Source: Palleronia caenipelagi
Lineage (GTDB): Bacteria; Pseudomonadota; Alphaproteobacteria; Rhodobacterales; Rhodobacteraceae
NCBI RefSeq assembly: GCF_007004065.1
Contig: NZ_VFSV01000007.1
Span: 62,001 to 126,000, forward strand
Reading direction: 5' to 3'
Length of the DNA: 64,000 nt
The position numbers and the translations under genes are program-made. The notes beneath the pieces are model-generated. The model did no database searches, was not told the origin of the DNA, and worked only from the letters and a program-made list of their open reading frames with translations. The stretch's first letter is position 1. Every line of letters starts with the position of its first letter. This document shows, one piece after another, positions 43,947 through 52,648 of this stretch.

Positions 43947-44060
43947 GACGACCGGTCGCGCGTCACTTTGTTGCTATCCTAAATCTTTTGTGAATATGTG
44001 GATGAAAACAATAGGTCGGCACTGTCCCGGCCTGACGGGTACGCAACTGCGGAGACCAAC

Positions 44061-45359
44061 TTGTCCAGCATAAAAATGGGTCTGCCCCCCCGGGTCGCGG
44101 TCATCGGCGGGGGGATTTCAGGGCTTGCGGCCGCATGGCGACTTCGAGAGACGCATCGCGTTGTCCTTTACGAGTCCGAGAACCGGCTCGGGGGCCATGC
44201 CCGCACTGTGATGGCGGGTAAACGCGGGGATCAGCCGGTGGATACCGGGTTCATCGTGTTCAACCGCATGAACTACCCCCACCTCTCGGCGCTGTTTGAC
44301 GAGCTTTACGTGCCCGTGGCCAACAGTGACATGAGCTTTGGCGCGTCCTTCGATGGGGGGCGGTTCGAATACGGTCTGCGCAACCTCTCGGCGGTCTTTG
44401 CCCAGCCCCGAAACGCCGTCGACCCGCGGTATTGGAGGATGATCCGGGACATCCTGCGTTTCAACGCACGCGCTCTGGATGTGGCGGACCGACCCGATAT
44501 GAGCCTTGGCGAGTTGCTGGACCGGGTGGGCACAGGGGCGTGGTTTCGCGACCGCTATCTGCTGCCGCTTTCCGGGGCCATCTGGTCCACCCCCGCAAAG
44601 GGGATCCTTGATTTTCCGGCGCAGGCGCTGATCCGGTTTTTCGACAATCACGCGCTCCTGCATCACACTGGCCAGCATCAATGGCTGACCGTGCGGGGCG
44701 GCTCAAAGGAATATCTATCGCGCATGTCGTACGGCCTTCGTGCCGCCGGGGTAAAGCTGCGTCTCGGAACGCCCGTTGCGCGCGTGACGCGCCCTGGGGG
44801 ACAGATCGTGGTCACCGCCGACGGGCAGGACGAGGTCTACGACGACGTGATCTTTGCAACCCATTCCGATGTGGCGCTGACTCTCCTTGGCGACCCCACT
44901 GACAATGAGCACAACGCGCTGTCAAAGCTGCGGTACAAGAGTAATAAGGCGATCCTCCATGCCGATGCTTCGGTGATGCCGGTGCGTAAGAAGGTGTGGT
45001 CGTCCTGGAACTATCGCGCCCCCACGGGTGAGATGCCCGACCATATCGAGCTGACTTACTGGATGAACTCGCTGCAACCCATTCCAGACGACGATCCGCT
45101 CTTTGTGACCCTTAACCCTGTGCAGAATATTGATCCGGCTCTGGTCATGGACGAGGTCTGGTTCCGCCACCCCTACTATGACAGCGCCGCCGAAGAAGGT
45201 CGCGCGGAGATCCGTCGGATGAATGGGGCACAAGGTACGTGGTTTTGTGGTGCGTGGATGCGCAACGGGTTTCATGAGGATGGGTTTGCTTCCGCCGTGA
45301 CAGTGACCGAAGCCATTGCGGCGCGTTTTGGGACAGAGAATACGGTGGCCGCCGAGTGA
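44061..45359 (+). CDS. FAD-dependent amine oxidase-like protein (putative fatty-acid desaturase of a furan-fatty-acid operon)
   Basis: A flavoprotein of about 432 residues with the FAD loop 'VAVIGGGISGLAAAWRLRE' and 'RLGGHARTV'. Its best-known relatives lie with DUF1365 in an operon near rpoE-chrR in Rhodobacter sphaeroides, which has been linked to the singlet-oxygen response and furan fatty acid synthesis. I recall this link but not the exact gene name. The start is uncertain: TTG at 44061 has GCGGAG at good distance, ATG at 44076 does not, and a GTG at 43998 gives a non-conserved tail. It overlaps the DUF1365 gene (GTGA). Confidence 0.8.
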   Translation: MSSIKMGLPPRVAVIGGGISGLAAAWRLRETHRVVLYESENRLGGHARTVMAGKRGDQPVDTGFIVFNRMNYPHLSALFDELYVPVANSDMSFGASFDGGRFEYGLRNLSAVFAQPRNAVDPRYWRMIRDILRFNARALDVADRPDMSLGELLDRVGTGAWFRDRYLLPLSGAIWSTPAKGILDFPAQALIRFFDNHALLHHTGQHQWLTVRGGSKEYLSRMSYGLRAAGVKLRLGTPVARVTRPGGQIVVTADGQDEVYDDVIFATHSDVALTLLGDPTDNEHNALSKLRYKSNKAILHADASVMPVRKKVWSSWNYRAPTGEMPDHIELTYWMNSLQPIPDDDPLFVTLNPVQNIDPALVMDEVWFRHPYYDSAAEEGRAEIRRMNGAQGTWFCGAWMRNGFHEDGFASAVTVTEAIAARFGTENTVAAE

Positions 45360-46126
45360 GCAGGGTTGATCATATCGAAGGGCGCACCTTTCACGGGCGC
45401 CGCGGCGATATAGAGAACCGGTTCGTCTATTCGGTCGATTATGTGCTCCTCGATGCGGATGATCCCGTACCTCAGGCCCCCTGGCCTTTTCGGCGCAATC
45501 GCGCGGGACTGATCTCGCTCCGGGATAGGGACCATGGCGGAGCTCCGGGCAATGGCAGAGGAGCGGATTGGGTTCGCGATATCCTGACAGAGGAAGGTCT
45601 GGATCATCTGGCGCACCGCATCGAACTGCTCGCGCAGCCTCGCATTCTCGGCCATGTGTTTAACCCGGTGAGCTTCTGGCTCATCCGTGACCGTGACGTA
45701 GCGTTGCGAGCGGTCATCGCAGAGGTCACGAACACCTTTGGCGATCGTCACAACTACCTGTGCCATCGCCCGGATCTGGCGCCGCTCCAGCCATCGGATG
45801 AGATCGTGGCGAAGAAGGTTTTCCACGTGTCGCCGTTTCAGGATATCGGTGGTGTCTATCGATTTCGGTTCGATATTCGTGAGGAAAAGATCTCGATTAG
45901 AATTGATTTTGACCACGAAAATAAGGGCTTGCTCGCGACGCTGGTGGGTGACCGCCGGCCCGCGACGCGCGGTGGGCTGCTGCGGGCCCTGCTGCGTCGC
46001 CCCTTTGGATCGCGCAGGGTTCTGGCCCTGATCCATTGGCAGGCCCTCGTGTTGTGGCGCAAGCGAGCGGGCTATCGCACCCGCCCTGAACCCCCGGAGC
46101 ACAGCTTGACCCGTATCGGGAAATAG
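45356..46126 (+). CDS. DUF1365 family protein
   Basis: A 256-residue protein. 'GRTFHGRRGDIENRFVYSVD', 'FNPVSFWLIRD' and 'AEVTNTFGDRHNYLC' with 'FHVSPFQDIGGVYRFRF' are the DUF1365 core. Proteins of this family accompany FAD amine oxidases and cyclopropane-fatty-acid-synthase-like methyltransferases in lipid-modification operons; no biochemical activity is firmly set. It starts with GTG at 45356, overlapping the preceding stop, so translation is coupled. An 88-base gap with a nine-T run follows. Confidence 0.88.
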   Translation: MSRVDHIEGRTFHGRRGDIENRFVYSVDYVLLDADDPVPQAPWPFRRNRAGLISLRDRDHGGAPGNGRGADWVRDILTEEGLDHLAHRIELLAQPRILGHVFNPVSFWLIRDRDVALRAVIAEVTNTFGDRHNYLCHRPDLAPLQPSDEIVAKKVFHVSPFQDIGGVYRFRFDIREEKISIRIDFDHENKGLLATLVGDRRPATRGGLLRALLRRPFGSRRVLALIHWQALVLWRKRAGYRTRPEPPEHSLTRIGK

Positions 46127-46214
46127 GTCGGGGCCATAAATTTTTTTTTCCGCGCTTATGGAGCAATCTGGTGCGGACTGCGTTGGAGCAGCGTAGGAAC
46201 AATCGGGTCGTGCT

Positions 46215-46784
46215 ATGTCTGATATATTAGTGCTGACATTGGGAATAGCGCTTCTGGCGCTGGCCATGGTGTATCTCAGGCGCCGGATGATGTCCTTTTG
46301 GGGCCAAAACCCCTCTGATTACATGGGCTTCTCCATGGATTTCGATCCGAGGATCCATCTGGATGGGCAACTTCTGGCCGAGGGAGTGATCTATGGGCCC
46401 ACCGGCCGTGTCACATCACGGTTTCACGCTGATATGGTCGGTGAATGGAACGACGATGGTGGCAGTTTTGCCGTCACGCTTCACTATGATGGCGGATTGA
46501 AGCAGGAGCGCACATGGGTCCTCGAGTTCACCGGGCCTGACACCTTCGTCGCTCGCGCAGAGGATGTTGACGGTGCCGGCTGCGGATCGTTTGCCGGCCC
46601 GGCCATGCGCACGGCCTACAAACTGCAGCTGCCTGCCGATGTCGGTGGGCACAAGCTGAAAGTTGTCGACTGGATGTATCTCACCGAGACGGGAACTATC
46701 ATCAATCGAACGCAGTTTCGAAAGTACGGCTTGCTCGTGGCAGAGCTTGTTGCATCCATTAGAAAGCGTCCGGAGACAGAATGA
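46215..46784 (+). CDS. DUF3833 family membrane-anchored protein
   Basis: A 189-residue protein with one N-terminal membrane segment (ILVLTLGIALLALAMVYL). A beta-rich domain follows: 'YMGFSMDFDPRIHLDGQLLA', 'EGVIYGPTGRVTSRFHADMV' and 'LTETGTIINRTQFRKYG', typical of DUF3833, which resembles a lipocalin-like sheet. It probably sits at the inner membrane facing the periplasm. It overlaps the SDR gene (ATGA). Function is unknown; the company suggests lipid chemistry. Confidence 0.8.
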   Translation: MSDILVLTLGIALLALAMVYLRRRMMSFWGQNPSDYMGFSMDFDPRIHLDGQLLAEGVIYGPTGRVTSRFHADMVGEWNDDGGSFAVTLHYDGGLKQERTWVLEFTGPDTFVARAEDVDGAGCGSFAGPAMRTAYKLQLPADVGGHKLKVVDWMYLTETGTIINRTQFRKYGLLVAELVASIRKRPETE

Positions 46785-47512
46785 GAGAATGGCAGGGTAA
46801 ACGGTATTGGATTGTTGGTGCATCCGAAGGGTTGGGACGTGCGGTCGCCGAAAAGGTGAACCGGGCTGGCGCTGAGGTGGTCCTCTCGGCGCGGAGCGCT
46901 GAGCGTTTGCAGGAGTTGGCGGACAGCCTGCCTGGCGCCGCAAAGGTCTTGCCTTGCGATGTGAGCGACGCTGACAGTGTGACAGAGGCTGCGGAAGCGG
47001 CCGGAGAGATCGACGGACTGATCTACCTTGCGGGAGCCTATTGGCCCCAATCCGCGCGGGAGTGGAACGCCGAGCAGGTCACGGCGATGCTCGACGTGAA
47101 CCTCACCGGTGCCGCACGCGTGTTGGGACAGGTCGTCCCGAAGATGGTGGCGCGGGATCAGGGGCATATCGTTCTGACCGGCTCGCTTTCGGGATTTCGC
47201 GGTTTGCCAAATTCTATCGGCTATGCAGCATCCAAGGCTGGCCTGATGGCCCTTGCTGAGGGAATGCATGCCGATTTGCGAGACACGGGCGTCGAGGTGC
47301 AGTTGGTGAACCCCGGTTTCATCCGGACCCGCCTCACTGACAAGAACGACTTCAAGATGCCGCAGATCATGGAGCCGGAAGACGCCGCGCAGCAAATGTT
47401 CGAGCATATGTCCGGCGACGGCTTTGCGCGGAACTTCCCGACAGCTTTCGGTTCGGCGATCCGCGCGATGAACTTCCTGCCCGACGCGCTCTATTACCGG
47501 CTGGTCAGCTGA
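46781..47512 (+). CDS. Short-chain dehydrogenase/reductase
   Basis: A 243-residue SDR. The cofactor loop is 'WIVGASEGLGRAVAEKV', the structural motif 'IYLAGAY' replaces NNAG, and the catalytic set is Ser in 'LTGSLSG' with 'YAASK' (Tyr and Lys). Arg after the glycine loop suggests NADP preference but this is not certain. It is the last gene of the FAD protein, DUF1365, DUF3833, SDR set and ends 6 bases from the convergent phosphatase gene. The substrate is unknown. Confidence 0.9.
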   Translation: MREWQGKRYWIVGASEGLGRAVAEKVNRAGAEVVLSARSAERLQELADSLPGAAKVLPCDVSDADSVTEAAEAAGEIDGLIYLAGAYWPQSAREWNAEQVTAMLDVNLTGAARVLGQVVPKMVARDQGHIVLTGSLSGFRGLPNSIGYAASKAGLMALAEGMHADLRDTGVEVQLVNPGFIRTRLTDKNDFKMPQIMEPEDAAQQMFEHMSGDGFARNFPTAFGSAIRAMNFLPDALYYRLVS

Positions 47513-47518
47513 CGGCGC

Positions 47519-48160
47519 TCAGTAATGGGTGAGCGCCTCCGCGCGCTCATCCCCCATCAGGTGCGGCACGGCGTTGAATTGGGTCAGCAACATCCCGCGG
47601 GGCCGCACCCTGAAGCGATGAACCGACGTGTTCAGGATCGGCAACATGGCGTCGGCCAGAGCTTCGGTCCCGAGCCCCAGGACGTGCCGCATCGCCATCC
47701 CGATCACGCCGCCGGAAGTAATGCAGAGTACCCGTTTGCCAATTTCGGAGGCCTCATTCAGAACTGACGTGATACGGGTATCAAAGCTCTCAAAGCTCTC
47801 GTTTCCCTTGATTTCGGCGGCATGCCAAGCCTGCATGACGAGGTGCACATGGGTGTCGAACCCGTCCGCCTCGGGCATGGGAATGCCATGCACGTCCTGT
47901 AATGCCTGACCGAGATTGAAGTAGTCCATCTCGTTCAGCCGGGCGTCCGGCGTGGCCACAACGCCAATGCCTTCGGCGGTCTCCCGGTGACGACGGAGCG
48001 TCCCACACAGCACGAGATCGAAAGACGGCTCACTCTTGCGCATCCAGTCCCCGAGCCAGCGCGCCTGCCGATGACCGAGGTCGCTGAGCCGGTCATAGTC
48101 TTCTTCGTTTGTGGCGGCGCTGTTGGCTTGCCCGTGCCGGACCAGAACGATTTCACCCAT
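47519..48160 (-). CDS. Histidine phosphatase superfamily protein
   Basis: A 213-residue phosphatase-fold protein. 'IVLVRHGQAN' holds the catalytic His and Arg; 'CGTLRRHRETAEG' has the second Arg and 'CITSGGVIGMAMRH' the late residue, where the usual His is replaced by Ser-Gly-Gly. It is cytoplasmic. The substrate could be a phosphosugar or a phosphoprotein. It is convergent with the SDR gene and divergent from the acyl-CoA synthetase gene, with no clear functional partner. Confidence 0.85.
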   Translation of the reverse strand: MGEIVLVRHGQANSAATNEEDYDRLSDLGHRQARWLGDWMRKSEPSFDLVLCGTLRRHRETAEGIGVVATPDARLNEMDYFNLGQALQDVHGIPMPEADGFDTHVHLVMQAWHAAEIKGNESFESFDTRITSVLNEASEIGKRVLCITSGGVIGMAMRHVLGLGTEALADAMLPILNTSVHRFRVRPRGMLLTQFNAVPHLMGDERAEALTHY

Positions 48161-48324
48161 GACGCGTCTCCCGTTGTTCCGGCTTCCCTAGTCCAGCGTT
48201 GGGCGGAGCGCAAATCATCGCAACTGCGTCGTTGGGGTTGACGCGAATCATTCTGTTGTCCCTCATGGAGAAAACCGCACAAGCGGTACGCCCCAGAACA
48301 AGGCGGGGCAAGGGAGGGTTCGGA

Positions 48325-50283
48325 TTGACCGAGACGGGAGTCTCCATTCCTGCGTTATTGGCGCAGAACGCATCGCGACTGGCGACACGGCACGCCTACC
48401 GCGAAAAGGAATTCGGCATCTGGCAGAGCTGGACCTGGGCGGAGGTGGCCCGGGAGGTCGAGGATCTGGCGCTCGGCCTGATCGATATGGGGCTCGTGCC
48501 CGGAGAACATGTTGTCATATCGGGGCGCAATCGGCCCCGGCTCTACATGGCTATGGTCGCGGCGCAGATGGCGGGCGCGATCCCGGTGCCCCTCTATCAG
48601 GACGCCGCTGTCGAAGAGATCGCTTATCAGCTGGAACATAGCGGCGCGGTCTTTGCGGTGGTCGGTGATCAGGAGCAGGTGGATAAGCTGATCGAAGCTT
48701 CTGGCGAGGGTGCGGCCCTGCGCCGCATCATCTATCTCGACCCGCGCGGATTGCGAAAATACGACCACACGCAGCTTTTGTCCTATGCCGAAGCTCAGGA
48801 AGCGGGCCGCATGGCAGCGGACCGGCTAACCATCGAGCTAAAGGCCAGATTGGCTGCACTGGAGCCCGACAGTACCTGCGTCATGCTTTACACCTCGGGC
48901 ACCACGGGGCGTCCCAAAGGTGTGGTTTTGTCGAACCGCAACGTGATCGAGACAGCGCGTGCGTCGAGTGAGTTCGACAACCTGACCACAGAAGAGGAAG
49001 TCGTGGCCTATCTGCCCATGGCGTGGGTTGGCGATTTCATCTTTTCCATCGGGCAGGCTTACTGGACCGGGTTCTGCGTGAACTGTCCCGAGAGCCCCGA
49101 CACGCTGACGCAGGATTTGCGGGAAATCGGCCCAACCTATTACTTTGCTCCGCCGCGCGTGTTCGAGGGCCTCCTGACAAGCGTACTGATCCGCATGGAG
49201 GATGCGGGACGGGTGAAGCGCTGGCTGTTCAGAACCTTTATGGATCACGCGCGCAAGGTCGGCCCCGCTTTGCTCGACGACAAGCCAATTGGGTTCACTG
49301 ACAAGCTGAAATACCGTTTGGGTCATCTGCTGATCTACGGTCCGCTGAAAAATACCATGGGATTCAGCCATATCCGAGTGGGATACACGGCAGGGGAGGC
49401 CATCGGGCCGGAGATCTTCGACTTTTACCGCGGGCTCGGGATTAACCTCAAACAGCTCTACGGGCAGACCGAAGCGACCGTGTTCATCACCCAGCAACCC
49501 GATCACGAGGTCCGCTCGGACACCGTTGGCGTACCGTCGCCGGGGGTGGAACTGCGGATGAGTGATACGGGCGAGGTTTTCTACCGCTCGCCGGGTACCT
49601 TCCAGTGCTACTATCGCAATCCGGACTCCACTGCCGAGACCAAGGACGCGGAGGGCTGGGTGGCCACCGGGGATGCGGGTTTTATCGAGCCCGAGACGGG
49701 TCATCTGCGGATCATCGACCGTGCCAAGGATGTGGGGAAACTCGCGACGGGCGGACTTTTTGCGCCGAAATACGTGGAGAACAAACTGAAGTTCTTCCCC
49801 AATATCCTGGAAGCTGTGGTCTTTGGCGCCGGGCGCAACCGCTGCATGGCGTTTCTGAATATCGACCTGACGGCGGTGGGCAATTGGGCCGAGCGCAATA
49901 ACGTGGCGTATGGCTCCTATCAGGAACTCAGCCAGAACCCGCAGGTGTTGGCGATGATGCGCGAGCACGTTGCGGCGGTGAACCGCGATGTGGCGCGGGA
50001 CGAGATGCTGTCGGGCTGTCAGATCCACCGCTTTCTGGTGCTGCACAAACAGCTTGATGCCGATGACGGCGAGCTGACCCGCACCCAGAAGGTCCGGCGC
50101 AAGGTGATTGGTGACAAGTTCGAAGATCTGCTCGGGGCGCTCTATGATGGCAGCGAAGAGGTCTATACAGAAACCGAAGTGACCTACGAAGACGGTCGCA
50201 AGGGGCAGATCAAGGCGACCCTGAAAATTCAGGATGCCGAGCTGTTCACACCGAACTCCAATACAAGGACTGCCGCAGAATGA
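48325..50283 (+). CDS. AMP-binding long-chain acyl-CoA synthetase-like ligase of the ABC transporter operon
   Basis: A large AMP-forming ligase, 652 residues from the TTG at 48325. It has the phosphate loop 'LYTSGTTGRPKG', the 'YGQTEAT' motif, 'GDAGFIEPETGHLRIIDRAK' and a C-terminal lysine region 'LTRTQKVRRKVI'. It should activate a carboxylic acid with CoA at the membrane. The TTG has an excellent GGGAGGG site; an ATG at 48265 adds 20 basic residues and has none. The stop overlaps the next gene (ATGA), so uptake and CoA activation are probably coupled in one operon that runs to 57148. Confidence 0.88.
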   Translation: MTETGVSIPALLAQNASRLATRHAYREKEFGIWQSWTWAEVAREVEDLALGLIDMGLVPGEHVVISGRNRPRLYMAMVAAQMAGAIPVPLYQDAAVEEIAYQLEHSGAVFAVVGDQEQVDKLIEASGEGAALRRIIYLDPRGLRKYDHTQLLSYAEAQEAGRMAADRLTIELKARLAALEPDSTCVMLYTSGTTGRPKGVVLSNRNVIETARASSEFDNLTTEEEVVAYLPMAWVGDFIFSIGQAYWTGFCVNCPESPDTLTQDLREIGPTYYFAPPRVFEGLLTSVLIRMEDAGRVKRWLFRTFMDHARKVGPALLDDKPIGFTDKLKYRLGHLLIYGPLKNTMGFSHIRVGYTAGEAIGPEIFDFYRGLGINLKQLYGQTEATVFITQQPDHEVRSDTVGVPSPGVELRMSDTGEVFYRSPGTFQCYYRNPDSTAETKDAEGWVATGDAGFIEPETGHLRIIDRAKDVGKLATGGLFAPKYVENKLKFFPNILEAVVFGAGRNRCMAFLNIDLTAVGNWAERNNVAYGSYQELSQNPQVLAMMREHVAAVNRDVARDEMLSGCQIHRFLVLHKQLDADDGELTRTQKVRRKVIGDKFEDLLGALYDGSEEVYTETEVTYEDGRKGQIKATLKIQDAELFTPNSNTRTAAE

Positions 50284-50540
50284 GCCGTTTTAACGTCGAA
50301 GAAAAACCGAATTACGTCATGGGCGGAATCCTGGCGCTGGCCGGACTGGTCTTGTCCTGGCTGCTGGGGTCCCTGTTCCCGCCCAAGGTCGCAACCCTGG
50401 TGATCGGCGCGCTTATCGGGGGTTTTGGTGTCGCGGCGGCGGGGCGCATCTGGCCCGGATTGCCGATGAACAAGATTCATATCTACGGCCTCTCCATGGC
50501 CGTTTATGGCGCGGTCTGTAACCTGTTGGGGAGTTTCTGA
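50280..50540 (+). CDS. Small two- or three-segment membrane protein of the ABC operon
   Basis: An 86-residue hydrophobic protein: 'VMGGILALAGLVLSWLLGSL', 'VATLVIGALIGGFGVAAAG' and a C-terminal 'IYGLSMAVYGAVCNLLGSF' are likely membrane segments. It is not one of the known ABC permease folds. It is overlapped by the ligase gene and is 3 bases from the LivG-type gene, so it is surely co-expressed. Function unknown; an accessory to the transporter or ligase is the simplest idea. Confidence 0.75.
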   Translation: MSRFNVEEKPNYVMGGILALAGLVLSWLLGSLFPPKVATLVIGALIGGFGVAAAGRIWPGLPMNKIHIYGLSMAVYGAVCNLLGSF

Positions 50541-50543
50541 GAT

Positions 50544-51362
50544 ATGCTCGATGTTGCGACAGATCCGGGAGCGGACCAGGGCCGGATCACGGGCGAGACC
50601 TTGCTGGATCTGCGTAACATCACACTTCGCTTTGGCGGGGTAGAGGCGATCAAGAACATCTCATTTGACATCCGCGAAGGTGAAATCCGCGCCATCATTG
50701 GCCCGAACGGGGCGGGTAAATCTTCGATGCTGAACGTCATTAGCGGATTCTACGTACCGCAAGAGGGTGAGGTCTGGTTTAATGGCTCTCGTCGCCCGCC
50801 GATGAAACCCTATGAGGTCGCGCGTCAGGGGATCGCCCGGACCTTTCAGAATATTGCGCTCTTTCAGGGGATGACGGTGCTCGACAATGTGATGACAGGT
50901 CGTCTGAACGCCATGAATGCGGGGACGATGTCGCAGGCGCTCTGGTTCGGCAAGGCGCGGCGGGAAGAGGTTGAGAACCGGGAGAAGGTCGAGCGGGTCA
51001 TCGATATTCTGGAGATCCAGCACATCCGCAAAGTGCCGGTGGGACGTTTGCCCTATGGTCTGAAAAAGCGGGTTGAACTCGCCCGCGCACTGGCGGCGGA
51101 GCCGCATCTGCTGCTGTTGGACGAACCGATGGCCGGGATGAATGTGGAGGAGAAGGAGGACATGAGCCGCTTTATCCTCGATGTGAATGACGAGTTGGGA
51201 ACCACCATCGCGCTGATCGAGCATGATATGGGCGTGGTGATGGATCTCAGCGACCGGGTCGTCGTGATGGATTACGGGCGTAAGATCGGGGACGGCTCCC
51301 CCGATGAGGTGCGCAACAATCAGGAAGTGATCGACGCCTATCTGGGGGTGTCCCATGACTAG
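50544..51362 (+). CDS. ABC transporter ATP-binding protein, LivG type
   Basis: A 272-residue ATPase. It has Walker A 'GPNGAGKSSML', Walker B 'LLLLDEPMAGMN', the switch 'IEHDMGVVMDLSDRVVVM', and the LivG-specific 'FQNIALFQGMTVLDNVM'. The signature region reads LPYGLKKRVELARAL, a variant of LSGGQ found in this subfamily. It should energise the branched-chain-amino-acid-type permeases that follow. The substrate is likely a carboxylate, given the flanking CoA ligases, rather than leucine. Confidence 0.93.
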   Translation: MLDVATDPGADQGRITGETLLDLRNITLRFGGVEAIKNISFDIREGEIRAIIGPNGAGKSSMLNVISGFYVPQEGEVWFNGSRRPPMKPYEVARQGIARTFQNIALFQGMTVLDNVMTGRLNAMNAGTMSQALWFGKARREEVENREKVERVIDILEIQHIRKVPVGRLPYGLKKRVELARALAAEPHLLLLDEPMAGMNVEEKEDMSRFILDVNDELGTTIALIEHDMGVVMDLSDRVVVMDYGRKIGDGSPDEVRNNQEVIDAYLGVSHD

Positions 51363-51445
51363 GTCCGGTCGCACGGCGCTCGCGCTGACGCGCATCGCCC
51401 CGCCCGCCGTCCCATGGCGCGCGCGCAAATCGAGGAAAACGCATC

Positions 51446-52432
51446 ATGCCTGATCAGGTCCTTTTCGCCATTGAGGTGATGCTTAACGGGCTCATGGCCG
51501 GGGTGCTCTATGCGCTGGTGGCGCTGGGTTTTGTGTTGATCTTCAAGGCGAGCGGAATCTTCAACTATGCGCAGGGTGTCATGGCGCTGTTCGCCGCGCT
51601 GACACTGGTGGGGATCATGGAGGGGCAGGTGCCGTTCGAGCATCTGATCAACGTGGTCTTCGGGACCGAGATCCATGGCTTTGGCTGGACCGTCCCGGCG
51701 CTGCTCGCCATCATTTTGACCATGGTGGTCATGGTGATCTTTGCATGGCTGGTGAACAAGCTCGTCCTGCGTCATCTGGTCAATCAGGAGCCGATCATCC
51801 TGTTCATGGCGACAATCGGGCTGGCCTACTTCCTCGAGGGGCTTGGCGACATGATGTGGGGGTCCGACATCAAGGCGCTGGATGTGGGGCTGCCGCAGGG
51901 GTTGAACACCTGGATCGACGAGACGACCTTCAATCTGTTCGGTTATGGCTTCTATATCGATAACCTCGACATCTCCGCGGCGATTATCGCGGCGTTGCTG
52001 GTCGCCGGGCTCGTCGTGTTTTCGCAATATACCAAGCAGGGCCGGGCGCTGCGCGCCGTGGCGGATGATCATCAGGCGGCGCTCTCGGTCGGGATTTCGC
52101 TGAACTACATCTGGGTGCTGACCTGGTCTATCGCCGGGTTCGTGGCTCTGGTCGCGGGCATCATGTGGGGGGCCAAATCGGGCGTGCAGTTTTCCCTCAG
52201 TCTCATCGCGCTGAAGGCCCTGCCGGTTCTGATGCTGGGTGGGTTCACCTCGATCCCCGGTGCAATTGTAGGCGGGTTGATCATCGGGGTGGGAGAGAAG
52301 CTCTTTGAGTTTCTCGTCGGCCCGCTTGTGGGCGGTGCTACGGAAAACTGGTTCGCCTATGTTCTGGCGCTGATCTTCCTCGTCTTCCGGCCACAGGGGT
52401 TGTTCGGCGAACGGCTGATCGAGCGGGTATAG
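51446..52432 (+). CDS. ABC transporter permease, LivH type
   Basis: A 328-residue inner-membrane permease with about eight segments. 'MNGLMAGVLYALVALGFVLI' then FKASGIFNYAQG is the LivH opening; 'MLGGFTSIPGAIVGGLIIGV' is the conserved coupling-loop region. It pairs with the LivM-type permease at 52649-53725. An 83-base gap separates it from the LivG-type gene. Any long reverse-strand frame here is an artefact. Confidence 0.93.
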   Translation: MPDQVLFAIEVMLNGLMAGVLYALVALGFVLIFKASGIFNYAQGVMALFAALTLVGIMEGQVPFEHLINVVFGTEIHGFGWTVPALLAIILTMVVMVIFAWLVNKLVLRHLVNQEPIILFMATIGLAYFLEGLGDMMWGSDIKALDVGLPQGLNTWIDETTFNLFGYGFYIDNLDISAAIIAALLVAGLVVFSQYTKQGRALRAVADDHQAALSVGISLNYIWVLTWSIAGFVALVAGIMWGAKSGVQFSLSLIALKALPVLMLGGFTSIPGAIVGGLIIGVGEKLFEFLVGPLVGGATENWFAYVLALIFLVFRPQGLFGERLIERV

Positions 52433-52444
52433 GGAGGTGCACGG

Positions 52445-52624
52445 ATGAACAGTACCGCAGAGACGATCCGTTTGCTGTCCTTCATGTGCATGGCGCTGCT
52501 CGTCGTGGTGATCGCGCGGGCGTTCTATTCCGGTGTTGTGATCTGGTGGCAGATACTCGGACTGATCGCCGGATCGTGGGGATTGTACTGGCTCGGCGGG
52601 CGACTGCCGGACCAGGACGAGTGA
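52445..52624 (+). CDS. Small 59-residue membrane protein between the two permease genes
   Basis: Translating from the ATG at 52445 gives MNSTAETIRLLSFMCMALLV, a second hydrophobic stretch 'GVVIWWQILGLIAGSWGLYW', and the acidic end RLPDQDE with a stop at 52624. The start has an excellent AGGGAGGTG site, and it lies 12 bases after LivH and 24 before LivM, so it is very likely a real gene. Two membrane segments are expected. I do not know a family; it may be a subunit of this transporter class. Confidence 0.75.
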   Translation: MNSTAETIRLLSFMCMALLVVVIARAFYSGVVIWWQILGLIAGSWGLYWLGGRLPDQDE

Positions 52625-52648
52625 GCGGCGCGGAAAAGGAAATGAAAC

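Noticed and set aside
43947-44060. RpoE/ECF-type promoter before the FAD protein gene
   Set aside because: No TGATC-like -35 box was found. A weak TTGTTG, 17 bases, TGAATA pair exists but is not convincing.
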